In this document: one piece after another, positions 52,337 through 61,895 of the stretch
Numbering within the stretch: the first letter of the stretch is position 1
Layout of the letters: every line of letters starts with the position of its first letter
Assembly: GCA_038205115.1 (NCBI GenBank)
Contig: JBBRCE010000017.1
Span: 1 to 64,000, forward strand
DNA: 64,000 bases
Reading direction: 5' to 3'
From: JBBRCE01 sp038205115
GTDB lineage: Bacteria > Planctomycetota > Planctomycetia > Pirellulales > JBBRCE01
Made by a program: the position numbers and the translations under genes
The notes under the pieces: generated by a model
The model's input: only the letters and a program-made list of their open reading frames with translations
Database searches by the model: none
Told to the model about the DNA's origin: nothing

Positions 52337-53092
52337 ATGCCGTTTCAATTCGCCTGTCCAGTTTGTCAGAGAACACTCTCTGTACCGTCACGCAAGGCGG
52401 GCAAAGCCATCAATTGCCCGCGTTGTCAGGCTGCGATTCAGGTGCCTCCGCCTGCCGTTTATGACCGACATTCGGGCGATCTCGCCGCCAACGATGCGAG
52501 CGACGGAATTTACTTGCCGCGCCGAGCATTATTTGCCCAAGCGGCGCTGTTGGCGGTGACCTCTGGCTTGACGTTGCTCGCCGGTTTTGCAATTGGCCTC
52601 GCGGTTCGCGGCAACGTAGAGGTGCCTTTCATTCCAAATCGCGGTCCGATGTCTAAATTGTCTGGCAACGTGCGGTACACGGACCCGACCGGCAAACGAT
52701 TCGCCGACAATGGCGCACTAGTCGTCGCCTTGCCGCTCACCGGAATGCAGGCTGCTGATTTCCCGCTGGCCGCAGCGGAGCTTGCCTTTTACGACGAGGC
52801 CCATTTTGCCGCGTCAAACGCAGGCAGGTCGATTCTGGACGCCGGCGGCGGTTTTGTCCGCAGCGGCGCGGCGGGCGATTTCACGCTGAAACTGCAGGCC
52901 GGAAACTACCGGCTGTTGATCGTTTCGCGGCATGCCGCTCGCGCGGCCACCGATCGGCAAGCTGGCTCGCTGCAAAGTCTTAACCGCGTCTTCTCGCCAG
53001 CCAACGATGTGGTCCGCGATCGGCAGTTTCGCTGGATTATCGAAGAAATCGACCCGTCGAGTACGCCGCTCGATATCATTTGGGACCGTTAA
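52337..53092 (+). CDS. Zinc-ribbon membrane-anchored protein
   Basis: The 251-residue protein begins with a zinc ribbon FACPVCQRTLSVPSRKAGKA followed by INCPRC (two Cys pairs), the form found at the start of many planctomycete proteins. A transmembrane helix follows (LLAVTSGLTLLAGFAIGLAV, about 72-92), then a roughly 150-residue beta-rich domain that reads like a surface or carboxypeptidase-regulatory-like fold. It has no recognised enzymatic motif. The cytoplasmic ribbon and external domain suggest signalling or anchoring. Confidence 0.65.
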   Translation: MPFQFACPVCQRTLSVPSRKAGKAINCPRCQAAIQVPPPAVYDRHSGDLAANDASDGIYLPRRALFAQAALLAVTSGLTLLAGFAIGLAVRGNVEVPFIPNRGPMSKLSGNVRYTDPTGKRFADNGALVVALPLTGMQAADFPLAAAELAFYDEAHFAASNAGRSILDAGGGFVRSGAAGDFTLKLQAGNYRLLIVSRHAARAATDRQAGSLQSLNRVFSPANDVVRDRQFRWIIEEIDPSSTPLDIIWDR

Positions 53093-53181
53093 AGTCCGGT
53101 CCAGCGTTGCATTTAGGCGCTATTTTAAGTCGTGCCCGAATTTTCGCGGTTCCATCGCCGAGAATTGGGGTTAAATGTTGG

Positions 53182-53211
53182 TTGTCTTCGTTCCGCGGGT
53201 CAACTTATAAT
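53182..53211 (+). promoter_or_regulatory. Candidate sigma70-like promoter of the EF-hand gene
   Basis: TTGTCT (53182-53187, 4 of 6 to TTGACA) is separated by 18 bases from a perfect TATAAT (53206-53211), 73 bases before the ATG at 53285. Planctomycete promoters are poorly known, so this is suggestive only. Confidence 0.4.
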
Positions 53212-53284
53212 CGATACTGCCTAATGCGGGTTGCGAATCCAAAAATGCGACCTACCCCCGCGAACACTCACCCTGGCTAACGTT

Positions 53285-54586
53285 ATGACGCGATTCAATC
53301 AGCAGCGCAACGAGATGTTTGGCAGCGGTTTTCGCATTGCGACGCTGGCCACAGTCGCGACATTGGCCATGTTCGCGACATTGGCACCCGTGGTCGCCGA
53401 GGCACAGCCGGGCGGTCGAGGGTCTGGCGGCGGTTTTGATCGTAATGCTCCGCCGTGGTCCTTCCGCAACGAAACTCCGCTGGAGTATTTGAAACGCAAG
53501 GATTCCAACGGCAACGGCCTGCTGGACCCCAACGAAATTTCCGACCATTCTCGGCCGTTTTATGAGCAAGCGGCCAAGGGCGCGGGGTTGGACCTGAGTC
53601 GGCCAATCCCTATCGAACGCTTTGCTGAAGTACTGCGAACAATGGGACCGCTGACACCTTCGCAACCGACCTCGTCCGGCTCTTCTGGCGGTCCGTCATT
53701 TGGAAGCACGCCTGGAAGCACGCCGCCATCCAGCGGTTTCGGGAGTTCCAGCGGTTCCAGCAGCAAATCATCCGACAAAAGCAAAACCCCTGGCGTGCCG
53801 GGATTTGGCGTGGCGATGGACTTGCCGAAAGCGGCTGGCTTCACGCCGGATAACAAGCCGGCTGCAATCCCCACCAGCGCGCCGGCTAACACGACAGCCA
53901 CCAGTTCGAGTTCCAGCGGTGGTTCGGCGGACGACAAAGCCAAGTATCGACGTTATGCCGAAGGCCTGATGCAGAAATACGACGAAAACAAGGACGGCAA
54001 GCTTCAAAAAGACGAGTGGAGCAAGATGAGCGAGTCGTACCACAGTGCGGATCACAACGGCGACGGCATCATTACTTTGGATGAGTTGATGGAACACTTG
54101 GAACATCCGAGCGGTTCTTCCAGCAAAAAAGACGAAGCGCGAGTGGATAAGAAAGAAGAAAAGAAAGAACGCAAGGATGAGGAGCGAGCCAAACGCGACG
54201 AAGAACGCCGTGGCGGACCGTCAGGTTCTTCCGGCGGACCGACAGGCTCTTCGGGCGGCCCACCGTCGTCGGGATCGGGCGAAAGTCGCGATCGCGGCTG
54301 GGGCAGCTTTGGCAAAGACCGCGGCGGCTCCAAAAGCGCAGCCACGATTGCCGCAGCCAAAGGCAAGCGATTTTTAACACCCACGGAACGACTGCCCGAA
54401 GGCTTGCCAGATTGGTTCATCCGTGCGGATGCCGATGGCGATGGCCAAGTAACCATGGCCGAGTATTCGCCCGTTTACACCGACGCCAAAGCGGCCGAGT
54501 TCGCCAAGTACGATCTTAACGGCGACGGCGTCATTACCCCGCAAGAAGTCCTGCAAATCGAACGCAGCAGCGAGAAGCGGAAGTAG
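53285..54586 (+). CDS. Exported protein with five EF-hand loops
   Basis: The 433-residue protein has a signal peptide (FRIATLATVATLAMFATLAPVVAEAQ) and five EF-hand calcium loops: DSNGNGLLDPNE, DENKDGKLQKDE, DHNGDGIITLDE, DADGDGQVTMAE and DLNGDGVITPQE. They are linked by Ser/Gly/Pro-rich and Lys/Glu-rich low-complexity segments. It probably binds calcium in the periplasm or on the surface. The ATG at 53285 is chosen over an open frame to 53231. A candidate promoter lies at 53182. Confidence 0.82.
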   Translation: MTRFNQQRNEMFGSGFRIATLATVATLAMFATLAPVVAEAQPGGRGSGGGFDRNAPPWSFRNETPLEYLKRKDSNGNGLLDPNEISDHSRPFYEQAAKGAGLDLSRPIPIERFAEVLRTMGPLTPSQPTSSGSSGGPSFGSTPGSTPPSSGFGSSSGSSSKSSDKSKTPGVPGFGVAMDLPKAAGFTPDNKPAAIPTSAPANTTATSSSSSGGSADDKAKYRRYAEGLMQKYDENKDGKLQKDEWSKMSESYHSADHNGDGIITLDELMEHLEHPSGSSSKKDEARVDKKEEKKERKDEERAKRDEERRGGPSGSSGGPTGSSGGPPSSGSGESRDRGWGSFGKDRGGSKSAATIAAAKGKRFLTPTERLPEGLPDWFIRADADGDGQVTMAEYSPVYTDAKAAEFAKYDLNGDGVITPQEVLQIERSSEKRK

Positions 54587-54648
54587 CTGGCCAGCGCCCA
54601 GCGGCTCGTCGCCCAGCGTTCAATCCGTCTGCTGTGCCGTTGCTGTGG

Positions 54649-56040
54649 CTACTGTTTCCCAATGCCGGGTGCGGCGGTGAATTGCAGCAACTGCTCGCCA
54701 GTTTCCGTGTCCCAGACCGTCACTTTGCCATCGTAGCCGCCTGTGGCGATTCGCTTCGAGTCGGGACGAAGCGCCAATGCGTACAATTCGTCGGGCTGTT
54801 TGGCCCACAGGCGAATCGACTTGGCGGCCTGCAAGTCAAAAAGTTGCACCGCCCGTCCGCTGCCGCAACCGTAAAATGCGGACTTTCCGGGCACGAGTTG
54901 AAACAAATCTTCGTGAACGTCCAGTTCGTGATCTTCTTTGCCTTGGTGCTCCTTGTCTCGCCAGACCCGCACGCGTTGGTCGTGGCCCGCGCTGGCCAGA
55001 CGTTTTCCGTCGTCAGAATAAGCGATCGTGAGCACCGGCTCGCCGTGCCCGTGAAATGTCGAGATCACCTGTCCTGTGGTCATGTCGATGAGTTTGCAGG
55101 TTTTATCGCGACTGGCGGTGGCCAATTGCTGGCCGTCGGGTCGCCAGGCGAGCGATGTCACAGCATCGGCGTGTTCCTCAATCAGCCATTGCCGGCTGCC
55201 GTCACTTATTTTGTAAACCTGTACGGTCCGATCCAATCCGCCGCAGGCTAATCGGTCGCCGCTCGGATCGAATGCCACGCAACTCGCCATGTCCGTCAAA
55301 CGCACGACGGTGCGGATCGTTAGTCCGGTGGCCGGATCCAACAACTTGACTTCGCCAAGTTGCCCCGGGTTGCCGGATGCCGCGGCCAACGTTCTACCGT
55401 CGGGACTGTACGCCAGGCACAACGTCCGCTCGGCAATGTCCGGGATTCGCCGCAGCAGCTTGCCGGATTGCGCGCTCCAGATGGTGATTTCGTGATAACC
55501 GCACACCGCCAGCTCGTCGCCCGACGGATGAAACGCTAGCGCCGTGATCGGTAGTGGCCGGCTATACTTTTCCGGCGCCGGGGGATGTGTAGCCGGCGGA
55601 ATTAATGTGGTCAGTGGCGTTGCCGGATCGTCGCCATCGAACTTGGCGCCGGCGGCAATCCAACGCCGTATCAAGGCAATTTGCTCGCGCGGCAGCGGCT
55701 CGCCCTCTTGGGGCATCCGCTCATCGACGTCGGGCGTGGTGATCCGCCGCAACAGTTCGCTTTCGTCGGGCTTTCCTGGTGTCAGCGAAGATTCGCCGCT
55801 GCTGCCGGATTTGAGCAGGTGCTGGTAGGAATCGAGTTGAAATTCGCCTTTTGGACCCTTAGCGCCGTGGCAGGCCACGCATTGTTTAAACAGCAGTGGC
55901 GCCACATCCCGCGAAAACTTCGGCTCGGGCGGCGGAGTTTCAGCGGAGCGAGCGTGCGTCACGGCAATGATCAGCACGAGCAACCATGCTGCCAGCCGTC
56001 GCGGCAAGACCGTCCGATCGATGTGGGCTGTGTGTGCCAT
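54649..56040 (-). CDS. Cytochrome-c domain protein with WD40 repeats
   Basis: The 463-residue exported protein has a signal peptide, then a PSCyt1-type haem domain with C54-V-A-C57-H58 in KQCVACHGAKGPKGEF, conserved ...PDVDERMPQEGEPLP, and IRRWIAAGAKFDGDD. WD40 repeats follow from about residue 160 (for example ALAFHPSGDELAVCGYHEITIW, CLAYSPDGRTLAAASG). This combination is characteristic of Planctomycetes. The propeller is probably a protein-interaction platform; the electron-transfer partner is unknown. Confidence 0.88.
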   Translation of the reverse strand: MAHTAHIDRTVLPRRLAAWLLVLIIAVTHARSAETPPPEPKFSRDVAPLLFKQCVACHGAKGPKGEFQLDSYQHLLKSGSSGESSLTPGKPDESELLRRITTPDVDERMPQEGEPLPREQIALIRRWIAAGAKFDGDDPATPLTTLIPPATHPPAPEKYSRPLPITALAFHPSGDELAVCGYHEITIWSAQSGKLLRRIPDIAERTLCLAYSPDGRTLAAASGNPGQLGEVKLLDPATGLTIRTVVRLTDMASCVAFDPSGDRLACGGLDRTVQVYKISDGSRQWLIEEHADAVTSLAWRPDGQQLATASRDKTCKLIDMTTGQVISTFHGHGEPVLTIAYSDDGKRLASAGHDQRVRVWRDKEHQGKEDHELDVHEDLFQLVPGKSAFYGCGSGRAVQLFDLQAAKSIRLWAKQPDELYALALRPDSKRIATGGYDGKVTVWDTETGEQLLQFTAAPGIGKQ

Positions 56041-56087
56041 ACGCGGCTGGCGAGTCAGCGAAAGGATTCAGTGCCGAGGCGAGAGTT

Positions 56088-56900
56088 TTATTCTAGCTCG
56101 GGCCGCATCGCGCGGCGAATGATCTCGGCATCGAAATAATTGACGCTCATGCCCGCGTCGACCACCAACTGCTGGGCCGTGATTCCGCTGGAACGCGGAC
56201 TGAGCAGAAACGCCGCCACGTTGGCCGCTTCTTCGGTTTGCACGGCCTGCTTGCGGAGCGTGGCTTGTTCGGCGAATAAGTAGGAATCGACGTAGCCGGG
56301 GATACCCGCCGAGGCCGAAGTTTTTAGTAAACCGGGCGACACGGCGTTAAATCGCACGCGTGAAAATGCACTGAACGACTTCGCCAAAAACGCCAGCGAC
56401 GAATCGAGTGCCGCCTTGATCGGCGCCATGAAACCATAGTTTTCGCTGGCCATGCGCGTGGTCGAGATCGATATCGTCACCACCGAGGCATCTTCGGCGA
56501 GTAGCGATTTGCAGGCGTTGCAAATCGCGATCAGCGAATAGCAAGATATGTCCATGCTTCGCAAAAACGCCTGTTTGCTGGTTTCATGAAAGGGCTTAAA
56601 GCCATCGCCATAGTCGGCAAACGCAATCGAATGCAACAACCCTTGGTACGTTTCATTGCGCGCCGCCAGATCGTCACGTAACTGCGCAATTTGATCGGGA
56701 AATTCTACATCGCAAACATAGATTACTGCCGTTTCGCCCAGCAGTTTGGCAACGGACGCCTTCCGCGCGGCGGTGCGCACTACATAAGTCACGCGCGCGC
56801 CTGCCGCGGTTAAGACCTTGCCCACGTGGTAGGCAACGCTCTTTCGATTCGCAACGCCAAACACCAAAAACGACTTCTCGGCGACTTGCAAAAAATCCAT
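56088..56900 (-). CDS. fabI: Enoyl-[acyl-carrier-protein] reductase (NADH), FabI type
   Basis: FabI reduces the trans-2 double bond of acyl-ACP in each fatty-acid elongation round. The 270 residues show the FabI-type nucleotide motif FGVANRKSVAYHVGKVL, the LLHSIAFADYGDGF region, and the catalytic Y155-x6-K162 spacing in SENYGFMAPIKAALDSS. The C-terminal part with FRVNAVSPGLLKTSAS-like sequence fits too. Other SDRs use Y-x3-K, so FabI is favoured. The ATG at 56900 is used instead of the open extension to 57047. It is divergent from moaC. Confidence 0.88.
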   Translation of the reverse strand: MDFLQVAEKSFLVFGVANRKSVAYHVGKVLTAAGARVTYVVRTAARKASVAKLLGETAVIYVCDVEFPDQIAQLRDDLAARNETYQGLLHSIAFADYGDGFKPFHETSKQAFLRSMDISCYSLIAICNACKSLLAEDASVVTISISTTRMASENYGFMAPIKAALDSSLAFLAKSFSAFSRVRFNAVSPGLLKTSASAGIPGYVDSYLFAEQATLRKQAVQTEEAANVAAFLLSPRSSGITAQQLVVDAGMSVNYFDAEIIRRAMRPELE

Positions 56901-57064
56901 GAAAATCGTGGTTACCCCGGGGCACAGGTTTTTTGCGGCAGGCGATCTCGCGCCGCAAGTAGCGCCGCCACTTGGCCACGCGCGGCGCACTATCGCAGGC
57001 GGCCAGCGTGGCTTAGAATAGCATTTTATCGATGTTTCGCCAGTCATTGCACGGCGTGCGTGGC

Positions 57065-57541
57065 ATGAATCAACTCACACATTTTGACGAGCACGGTGCC
57101 AGCCGCATGGTGGATGTGGGTGCCAAGCCGGTCACCGCGCGCTACGCGCGGGCCTCGGCTAGCGTGCGCATGGCGGAGACCACGTTGGCCTTGATCCGAC
57201 AGCGTGCTCTCTCCAAAGGCGACGTGCTGGAGGTGGCTCGCCTGGCTGGCATCATGGCCGCCAAACGGACTGACGAACTGATTCCGCTATGCCATTCGCT
57301 GCCGCTCGATTCGGTGCAGGTGGATTTCGAATTTCCGGATCAGCAGACGGTCAAAATCACTTCTACAGCCGCCGTTCAATCGCGGACCGGCGTCGAAATG
57401 GAAGCACTCGTAGCAGCCAGCGTCGCGGCGCTGACCATCTACGATATGTGCAAGGCGGTTGACCGACAGATGGTAATTGAGCAAGTGCAGGTGATTGAGA
57501 AATCCGGTGGTCGCAGCGGCCACTTCGTCAGATCCGACTAA
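57065..57541 (+). CDS. moaC: Cyclic pyranopterin monophosphate synthase
   Basis: MoaC makes cyclic pyranopterin monophosphate, the first stable precursor of the molybdenum cofactor, with MoaA. The 158 residues contain the family's AAKRTDELIPLCHSLPLD (catalytic Lys and His) and GVEMEALVAASVAALTIYD plus MCKAVDRQM. No other moa gene is nearby. The ATG at 57065 fits the family start, and the open frame to 57032 is not needed. nrdR begins 25 bases after its stop. Confidence 0.95.
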   Translation: MNQLTHFDEHGASRMVDVGAKPVTARYARASASVRMAETTLALIRQRALSKGDVLEVARLAGIMAAKRTDELIPLCHSLPLDSVQVDFEFPDQQTVKITSTAAVQSRTGVEMEALVAASVAALTIYDMCKAVDRQMVIEQVQVIEKSGGRSGHFVRSD

Positions 57542-57566
57542 ACTCCCTTTCCGCCGAGTGAAATCC

Positions 57567-58037
57567 ATGCGCTGTCCGTTTTGCCAGGCCGACAACGATC
57601 GCGTTTGCGATTCGCGGGCAATCAACGAGGGATTTGGCATTCGCCGGCGTCGCGAGTGTCAGCAGTGCGGCCGTCGGTTCACGACTCACGAGCAAGTGGC
57701 GGAAGTGCTGATCAAAGTCATCAAAAAAGATGGCGTGCGGGTGCCCTTCGACCGCGAAAAAATCAAATCCGGACTCCAAAAAGCCTGCTGGAAACGGCCG
57801 ATTGGCGATGATCGAATCGAGGCCATTTTGAGTTCGATCGAGGCCGATGTCTACGCCCATTTCGAAGTCGAAGTAGCCAGCGGATACTTGGGCGAACTCG
57901 TGATGCAACATCTCCGCAAGCTGGACGAGGTTGCCTATGTGCGGTTCGCCAGCGTTTATCGCCAATTTCAGCACGTCAACGATTTCGTCGAAGAACTGGC
58001 GCCGATGCTGATGGAAAATCGCCGCCCTGCCAACTGA
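57567..58037 (+). CDS. nrdR: Transcriptional repressor NrdR
   Basis: NrdR represses ribonucleotide reductase genes by sensing dATP/ATP. The 156 residues have the N-terminal zinc ribbon C3-x2-C6 ... C31-x2-C34 (MRCPFCQADNDRV, ECQQCGRRFTTHE) and an ATP-cone domain beginning VIKKDGVRVPFDREKIKSGL. The start at 57567 coincides with the conserved MRCPFC. It is close behind moaC and ahead of the bPH-domain gene, so these may be one operon. Confidence 0.95.
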   Translation: MRCPFCQADNDRVCDSRAINEGFGIRRRRECQQCGRRFTTHEQVAEVLIKVIKKDGVRVPFDREKIKSGLQKACWKRPIGDDRIEAILSSIEADVYAHFEVEVASGYLGELVMQHLRKLDEVAYVRFASVYRQFQHVNDFVEELAPMLMENRRPAN

Positions 58038-58072
58038 TTGCCCACTCCCTCATTTACCTCTGAAATCCGCCA

Positions 58073-58768
58073 ATGATTTGTCCGGCTTGTCGAAACGAAG
58101 TCCCGGCCGATGCCGCGTTTTGCTCGCATTGCGGCGCCAAGATGAACCCGTTGCGACCGGCGCCTTCTCCGGTCACGGCCCAAGGCGCCCCGCCCAGCAA
58201 CGCGGTCGAACATGCCGAGGCCACCGAGGCCTTCAAGCAAAATCCGCATTCGCACCAGGTGCCCAGCGACGACATCGAGACCGAAATCTGGCGCGGTTCG
58301 TACTCGCCCAAAGGCATGATCGGCAGTTGGATTCTGGCCGGGCTAATTACCGCCATCGTAGTGACGATGGGCCTGTTTTTCGCAGGTCGAGCGCCCGATC
58401 CCAAGATCGTTTGGATCGGTATCGCCGGTTTTGTGGCCATCGTCTGGCTGGGCCTCATGTTGCGTCTCGTGCGTCGGCGGATGTCAATTTTGTACCGCCT
58501 AACCAACGTGCGTTTTTTCTACGAGGTCGGCGTGCTCAGACGCGTGACCGATCGGATTGAGGTCATCCATATTGACGACGTCAAGGTCACGCAAGGTTTT
58601 GTGCAACGCATGCTGGGCGTGGGTGACATCGAGTTGACAACCAGCGACAAAACGGCGCCGAGTATCTGGCTGATGGGAATCGACGACGTAACCCGCGTGG
58701 CGGATATGATCGACACCGTACGCCGCGAACTGCGAAACCGCCGCGGCGTCCGCATCGAACAAATCTAA
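58073..58768 (+). CDS. Zinc-ribbon bacterial PH-domain membrane protein
   Basis: The 231-residue protein starts with a zinc ribbon (MICPACRNEVPADAAFCSHCG), followed by a linker, two transmembrane helices (about 80-125, including LAGLITAIVVTMGLFFAG) and a C-terminal domain of the YdbS/bPH2 type (YRLTNVRFFYEVGVLRRVTDRIEVIHIDDVKV). Such proteins are common but poorly understood. The start lies 35 bases after nrdR. Confidence 0.8.
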   Translation: MICPACRNEVPADAAFCSHCGAKMNPLRPAPSPVTAQGAPPSNAVEHAEATEAFKQNPHSHQVPSDDIETEIWRGSYSPKGMIGSWILAGLITAIVVTMGLFFAGRAPDPKIVWIGIAGFVAIVWLGLMLRLVRRRMSILYRLTNVRFFYEVGVLRRVTDRIEVIHIDDVKVTQGFVQRMLGVGDIELTTSDKTAPSIWLMGIDDVTRVADMIDTVRRELRNRRGVRIEQI

Positions 58769-59041
58769 TCGCTGCTCTCCAGAACTGCCTGCTGGCCGGA
58801 AAGCCAATGCGAGTCACAAGTACTTGCTGAGCTGTTTGTTACGTGCGAGTCTTGCTGACAAATCACGAACGATCTGCGGTTAACCGCAATTCGGTGAAAG
58901 TTCCGTCTGTATTGCAACTTGCGCGGAACTCGTCAGCCGCTGCGGGGTAAAATCGATAGCTAGCTAGCTCGCTTAGCTGGGCCTGAGGCCATCTCGCAAA
59001 TTCATTTCTTTAAGTTGGATTCGTTTTTTAAGGAGTTCTGC

Positions 59042-59830
59042 ATGAAAGTTTTCTGTCTCGCGCCGCGAATGGCGATCGCTTTGGCTGTTGGCGCGGTATT
59101 GGTCGCATCCGCCGGAAATGCGATGGCGCAACGTGGTGGCGGTGGACCCGGTGGCCGAGGAACCGGCGGCACAGGTGGCCGTGGCACCAGCGGCTTGCAG
59201 TTGCTGCAGAGCGAACAAGTTCAAAAAGAACTGGAATTGGTCGACGATCAAAAGGAAGCGTTGAAGAAGATCAGCGAATCGATGCGGACGGACATGCGTG
59301 AAATGTTCACCGGCATGCAAGGTCTCTCAAGCGAAGAGCGCACCAAAAAGTTCGAAGAAATGCGCGGCAAGATGGAAACCAAGCAGAAGGAATATCAGGC
59401 CAAAGTCGACGAAGTCCTGTTGCCCAATCAACGCGACCGTCTCAAGCAAATCACCATGCAAGTCTCTGGTAACAGCGCTCTAACCAGCGACGACGCCGTT
59501 AAGGCGCTCGGTTTGACGGACGACCAGAAAGAAAAAATCAAAAAGATCGGCGAAGACGCGCGCACCGAAATGCGAACACTGTTCCAAGGCGGCGGGCAAG
59601 GCACCGATCGCACGGCACAGCAAGAAAAAATGGACAAGATGCGAAAAGATACGGAAGAAAAAATCATGGCCGTGTTGACGAGCGAACAAAAAGCCAAACT
59701 CGAGGAACTCAAGGGCAAGAAGTTCGAGATCGACCGCAACGCCCTGTTCGGTGGACAGCGGGGCCAACGTGGTAATCGGGGCACTCCCCCGGCAACTCCG
59801 CCCGCAAAGCCCGAAAGTGCTGCCAAGTAA
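59042..59830 (+). CDS. Exported Spy/CpxP-like protein
   Basis: The 262-residue protein has a signal peptide (MKVFCLAPRMAIALAVGAVL then VASAGNAMAQ) and a Gly-rich segment. Two helical repeats of the type L-x-DDQKE-x-KKI follow (LELVDDQKEALKKISES and LGLTDDQKEKIKKIGED), plus LTSEQKAKLEELKG near the end, characteristic of Spy/CpxP/LTXXQ proteins. These act as periplasmic chaperones or stress sensors. The start is ATG 59042 with AAGGAG at 59030-59035. A strong terminator follows. Confidence 0.82.
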   Translation: MKVFCLAPRMAIALAVGAVLVASAGNAMAQRGGGGPGGRGTGGTGGRGTSGLQLLQSEQVQKELELVDDQKEALKKISESMRTDMREMFTGMQGLSSEERTKKFEEMRGKMETKQKEYQAKVDEVLLPNQRDRLKQITMQVSGNSALTSDDAVKALGLTDDQKEKIKKIGEDARTEMRTLFQGGGQGTDRTAQQEKMDKMRKDTEEKIMAVLTSEQKAKLEELKGKKFEIDRNALFGGQRGQRGNRGTPPATPPAKPESAAK

Positions 59831-60157
59831 CCGCAAAAATAGCAACCACTTGCGCGAATTATCGCGCCAAGAATTTAGGTTCCTATTATAATTGAGGCTT
59901 CGGAGAAGATTGTTATCAAGCGTATCCGGCGCGCGCGACGCAACGCGCCGCCGGATCGCTTGTTTTGTTCTGCTCGTTGCCCTGCCCAACATCCTCCTGC
60001 CCGCACGTGAGTGTTTGCGTCGCCAGTTTCCTTTGATTGTCGATGTTCGCATGCGCGCAGGGTGAATGTGGCTGGGCGCCGCGGATGGATTTTCGCGGCG
60101 GCATTCGCAAGCTTACCCTCCTGCATGGAGTGAGGATGGCGTCAGGTGTCTGGTTCT
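59831..60157 (+). other. Intergenic region before the secretion operon
   Basis: Contains the terminator of the Spy/CpxP-like gene (59917-59968) and about 190 bases that should hold the promoter of the secretion operon. No other feature is recognised. Confidence 0.5.
59917..59968 (+). terminator. Intrinsic terminator of the Spy/CpxP-like gene
   Basis: CAAGCG pairs with CGCTTG and the adjacent ATCCGGCGCG with CGCGCCGCCGGAT (one or two bulges), giving a stem of about 16 base pairs. TTTTGTT follows. Confidence 0.85.
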
Positions 60158-61849
60158 ATGGAAGCTGGTGAAATTCTTGTCCGGCGTGGCCTCATCGACC
60201 AACATCAGTTGGCGCGTTCTCGCAGCGCGCAGACCGACGGACTGCGGCTGGATCAGGCGGCCGTGAATTTGGGATTCGTCACCGAAGAAGCCGCGTTGCG
60301 GGCGCTGGGCGAAGAAGTGGGGCTGGACTACATCGATCTGGCTGAGACCACCGTCGATACCTCGCTGCTGACGAAATTTCCCACCCGTTTGATCTACCGG
60401 CAAATGCTGTTTCCGATTCGTCGCGAAAACGGCACGCTCGTCGTTGCCACCAGCGATCCGTTCGATCTCTATCCGCTGGATGAATTGGGCGCGGCCACGG
60501 GGCTTGCGATCCATCCGGTGCTGGCCGGACGCGACGAGATCGCCAAGCTGATTAAAACGCATTTGGGCGTCGGTGGCGAAACAGTCACCGGTCTGTTGGC
60601 TACGGCGGAAGAAAACAAAGTCGAACTACTGGAAGAGTTGGAGATCGATGGCTCTGAACTTTCCGAGATGGTCCAAGAGGCCTCGGTGGTTCGGCTGGTG
60701 AACGAAATTTTGCTGGAAGCCGTCGAATCGCGGGCCAGCGACGTACACATTGAATCGCAACAATCGGGTTTGAAGATTCGTTACCGCGTCGACGGCTTGC
60801 TGCACTCGCAGCCGGTGCCGCCCGAGATATCGCGATTTCAGTCGGCCATCATTAGCCGTTTGAAAATCATGGCCCGGATGAACATTGCCGAAAAGCGTCT
60901 GCCGCAGGACGGCCGTATTAAGATCAAGGTGTCCGGCCGCGAAATCGACGTCCGCGTCTCGGTCATTCCGATGATTCATGGCGAAGGTATCGTCATGCGT
61001 ATCCTCGATAAAGGCCGCATGAAGTTCGATCTCCAAGCGCTCGGCATGGAGGACGATCAGTACGCCGTTTTTCAAGATCTGATTCGCCTGCCGCACGGGA
61101 TCATCCTGGTCACCGGCCCGACCGGTTCGGGCAAAACCACCACGCTGTATAGCGCTTTGCTGGAGATCAAAAGCGAAGACACCAAGATCATCACCACCGA
61201 AGATCCGGTGGAATATCAATTGGACGGCATTAATCAAATCCAGGTGCATGCCAAGATCGGGCTGACCTTTGCACAGTCGCTCCGCAGCATTTTGCGTCAC
61301 GACCCAGATGTTGTGCTGGTGGGCGAAATTCGAGATCACGAGACGGCCGAAAACGCCATTCAAGCCTCGTTGACGGGGCACTTGGTGTTCAGCACACTGC
61401 ACACTAACGATGCCGCCGGCGCTTATACTCGGCTGGTGGACATGGGCGTCGAGCCATTTTTGGTCGCCAGCACGGTTGAAGCGGTGATGGCCCAGCGGTT
61501 GGTGCGGCAACTCTGCAAACACTGCAAGCAACAATACGAGCCCAAGGTTGAAGACTTTCCGGCCGATTTCCCTGTCGAACTCTGGCGCCAGTCAGGCCAG
61601 CCGCTTTTCAAGCCGGTCGGCTGCCGCGCCTGCCGTAACGTGGGTTTTCAGGGTCGGCTGGGCTTGTTCGAACTGATGCTCACAACCGACCCGGTTCGGC
61701 AGTTAGCCCACGAACGCAAAGGCACTTGGGAAATCAAAAAGGCGGCGTTAAAAGACGGCATGCGGACGCTCCGTCACGACGGTTGGCGGAAAGTCATTAG
61801 CGGCCGCACGACCATTGAAGAAGTTGTCCGCACCGCCAAGGCCGACTAA
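60158..61849 (+). CDS. gspE: Type II secretion ATPase GspE
   Basis: This AAA-like ATPase powers assembly of the type II secretion pseudopilus (or type IV pili; the neighbours favour secretion). The 563 residues contain an N-terminal GspE domain (MEAGEILVRRGLIDQHQL), Walker A GPTGSGKTTT, an Asp box (STEDPVEYQ-like ITTEDPVEYQLDG), Walker B VVLVGEIRDHETAENA and a late zinc-binding C-x2-C pair of knuckles (LCKHCKQQYEP, CRACRNVGFQGRLGLFE). A GTG at 60146 is an alternative start with GAGG 10 bases before it. gspF begins 46 bases after the stop. Confidence 0.93.
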   Translation: MEAGEILVRRGLIDQHQLARSRSAQTDGLRLDQAAVNLGFVTEEAALRALGEEVGLDYIDLAETTVDTSLLTKFPTRLIYRQMLFPIRRENGTLVVATSDPFDLYPLDELGAATGLAIHPVLAGRDEIAKLIKTHLGVGGETVTGLLATAEENKVELLEELEIDGSELSEMVQEASVVRLVNEILLEAVESRASDVHIESQQSGLKIRYRVDGLLHSQPVPPEISRFQSAIISRLKIMARMNIAEKRLPQDGRIKIKVSGREIDVRVSVIPMIHGEGIVMRILDKGRMKFDLQALGMEDDQYAVFQDLIRLPHGIILVTGPTGSGKTTTLYSALLEIKSEDTKIITTEDPVEYQLDGINQIQVHAKIGLTFAQSLRSILRHDPDVVLVGEIRDHETAENAIQASLTGHLVFSTLHTNDAAGAYTRLVDMGVEPFLVASTVEAVMAQRLVRQLCKHCKQQYEPKVEDFPADFPVELWRQSGQPLFKPVGCRACRNVGFQGRLGLFELMLTTDPVRQLAHERKGTWEIKKAALKDGMRTLRHDGWRKVISGRTTIEEVVRTAKAD

Positions 61850-61895
61850 CGGCGTTTGTGCTTCGAACAAAAATTTCAGTTGACGATCTGCGTTT

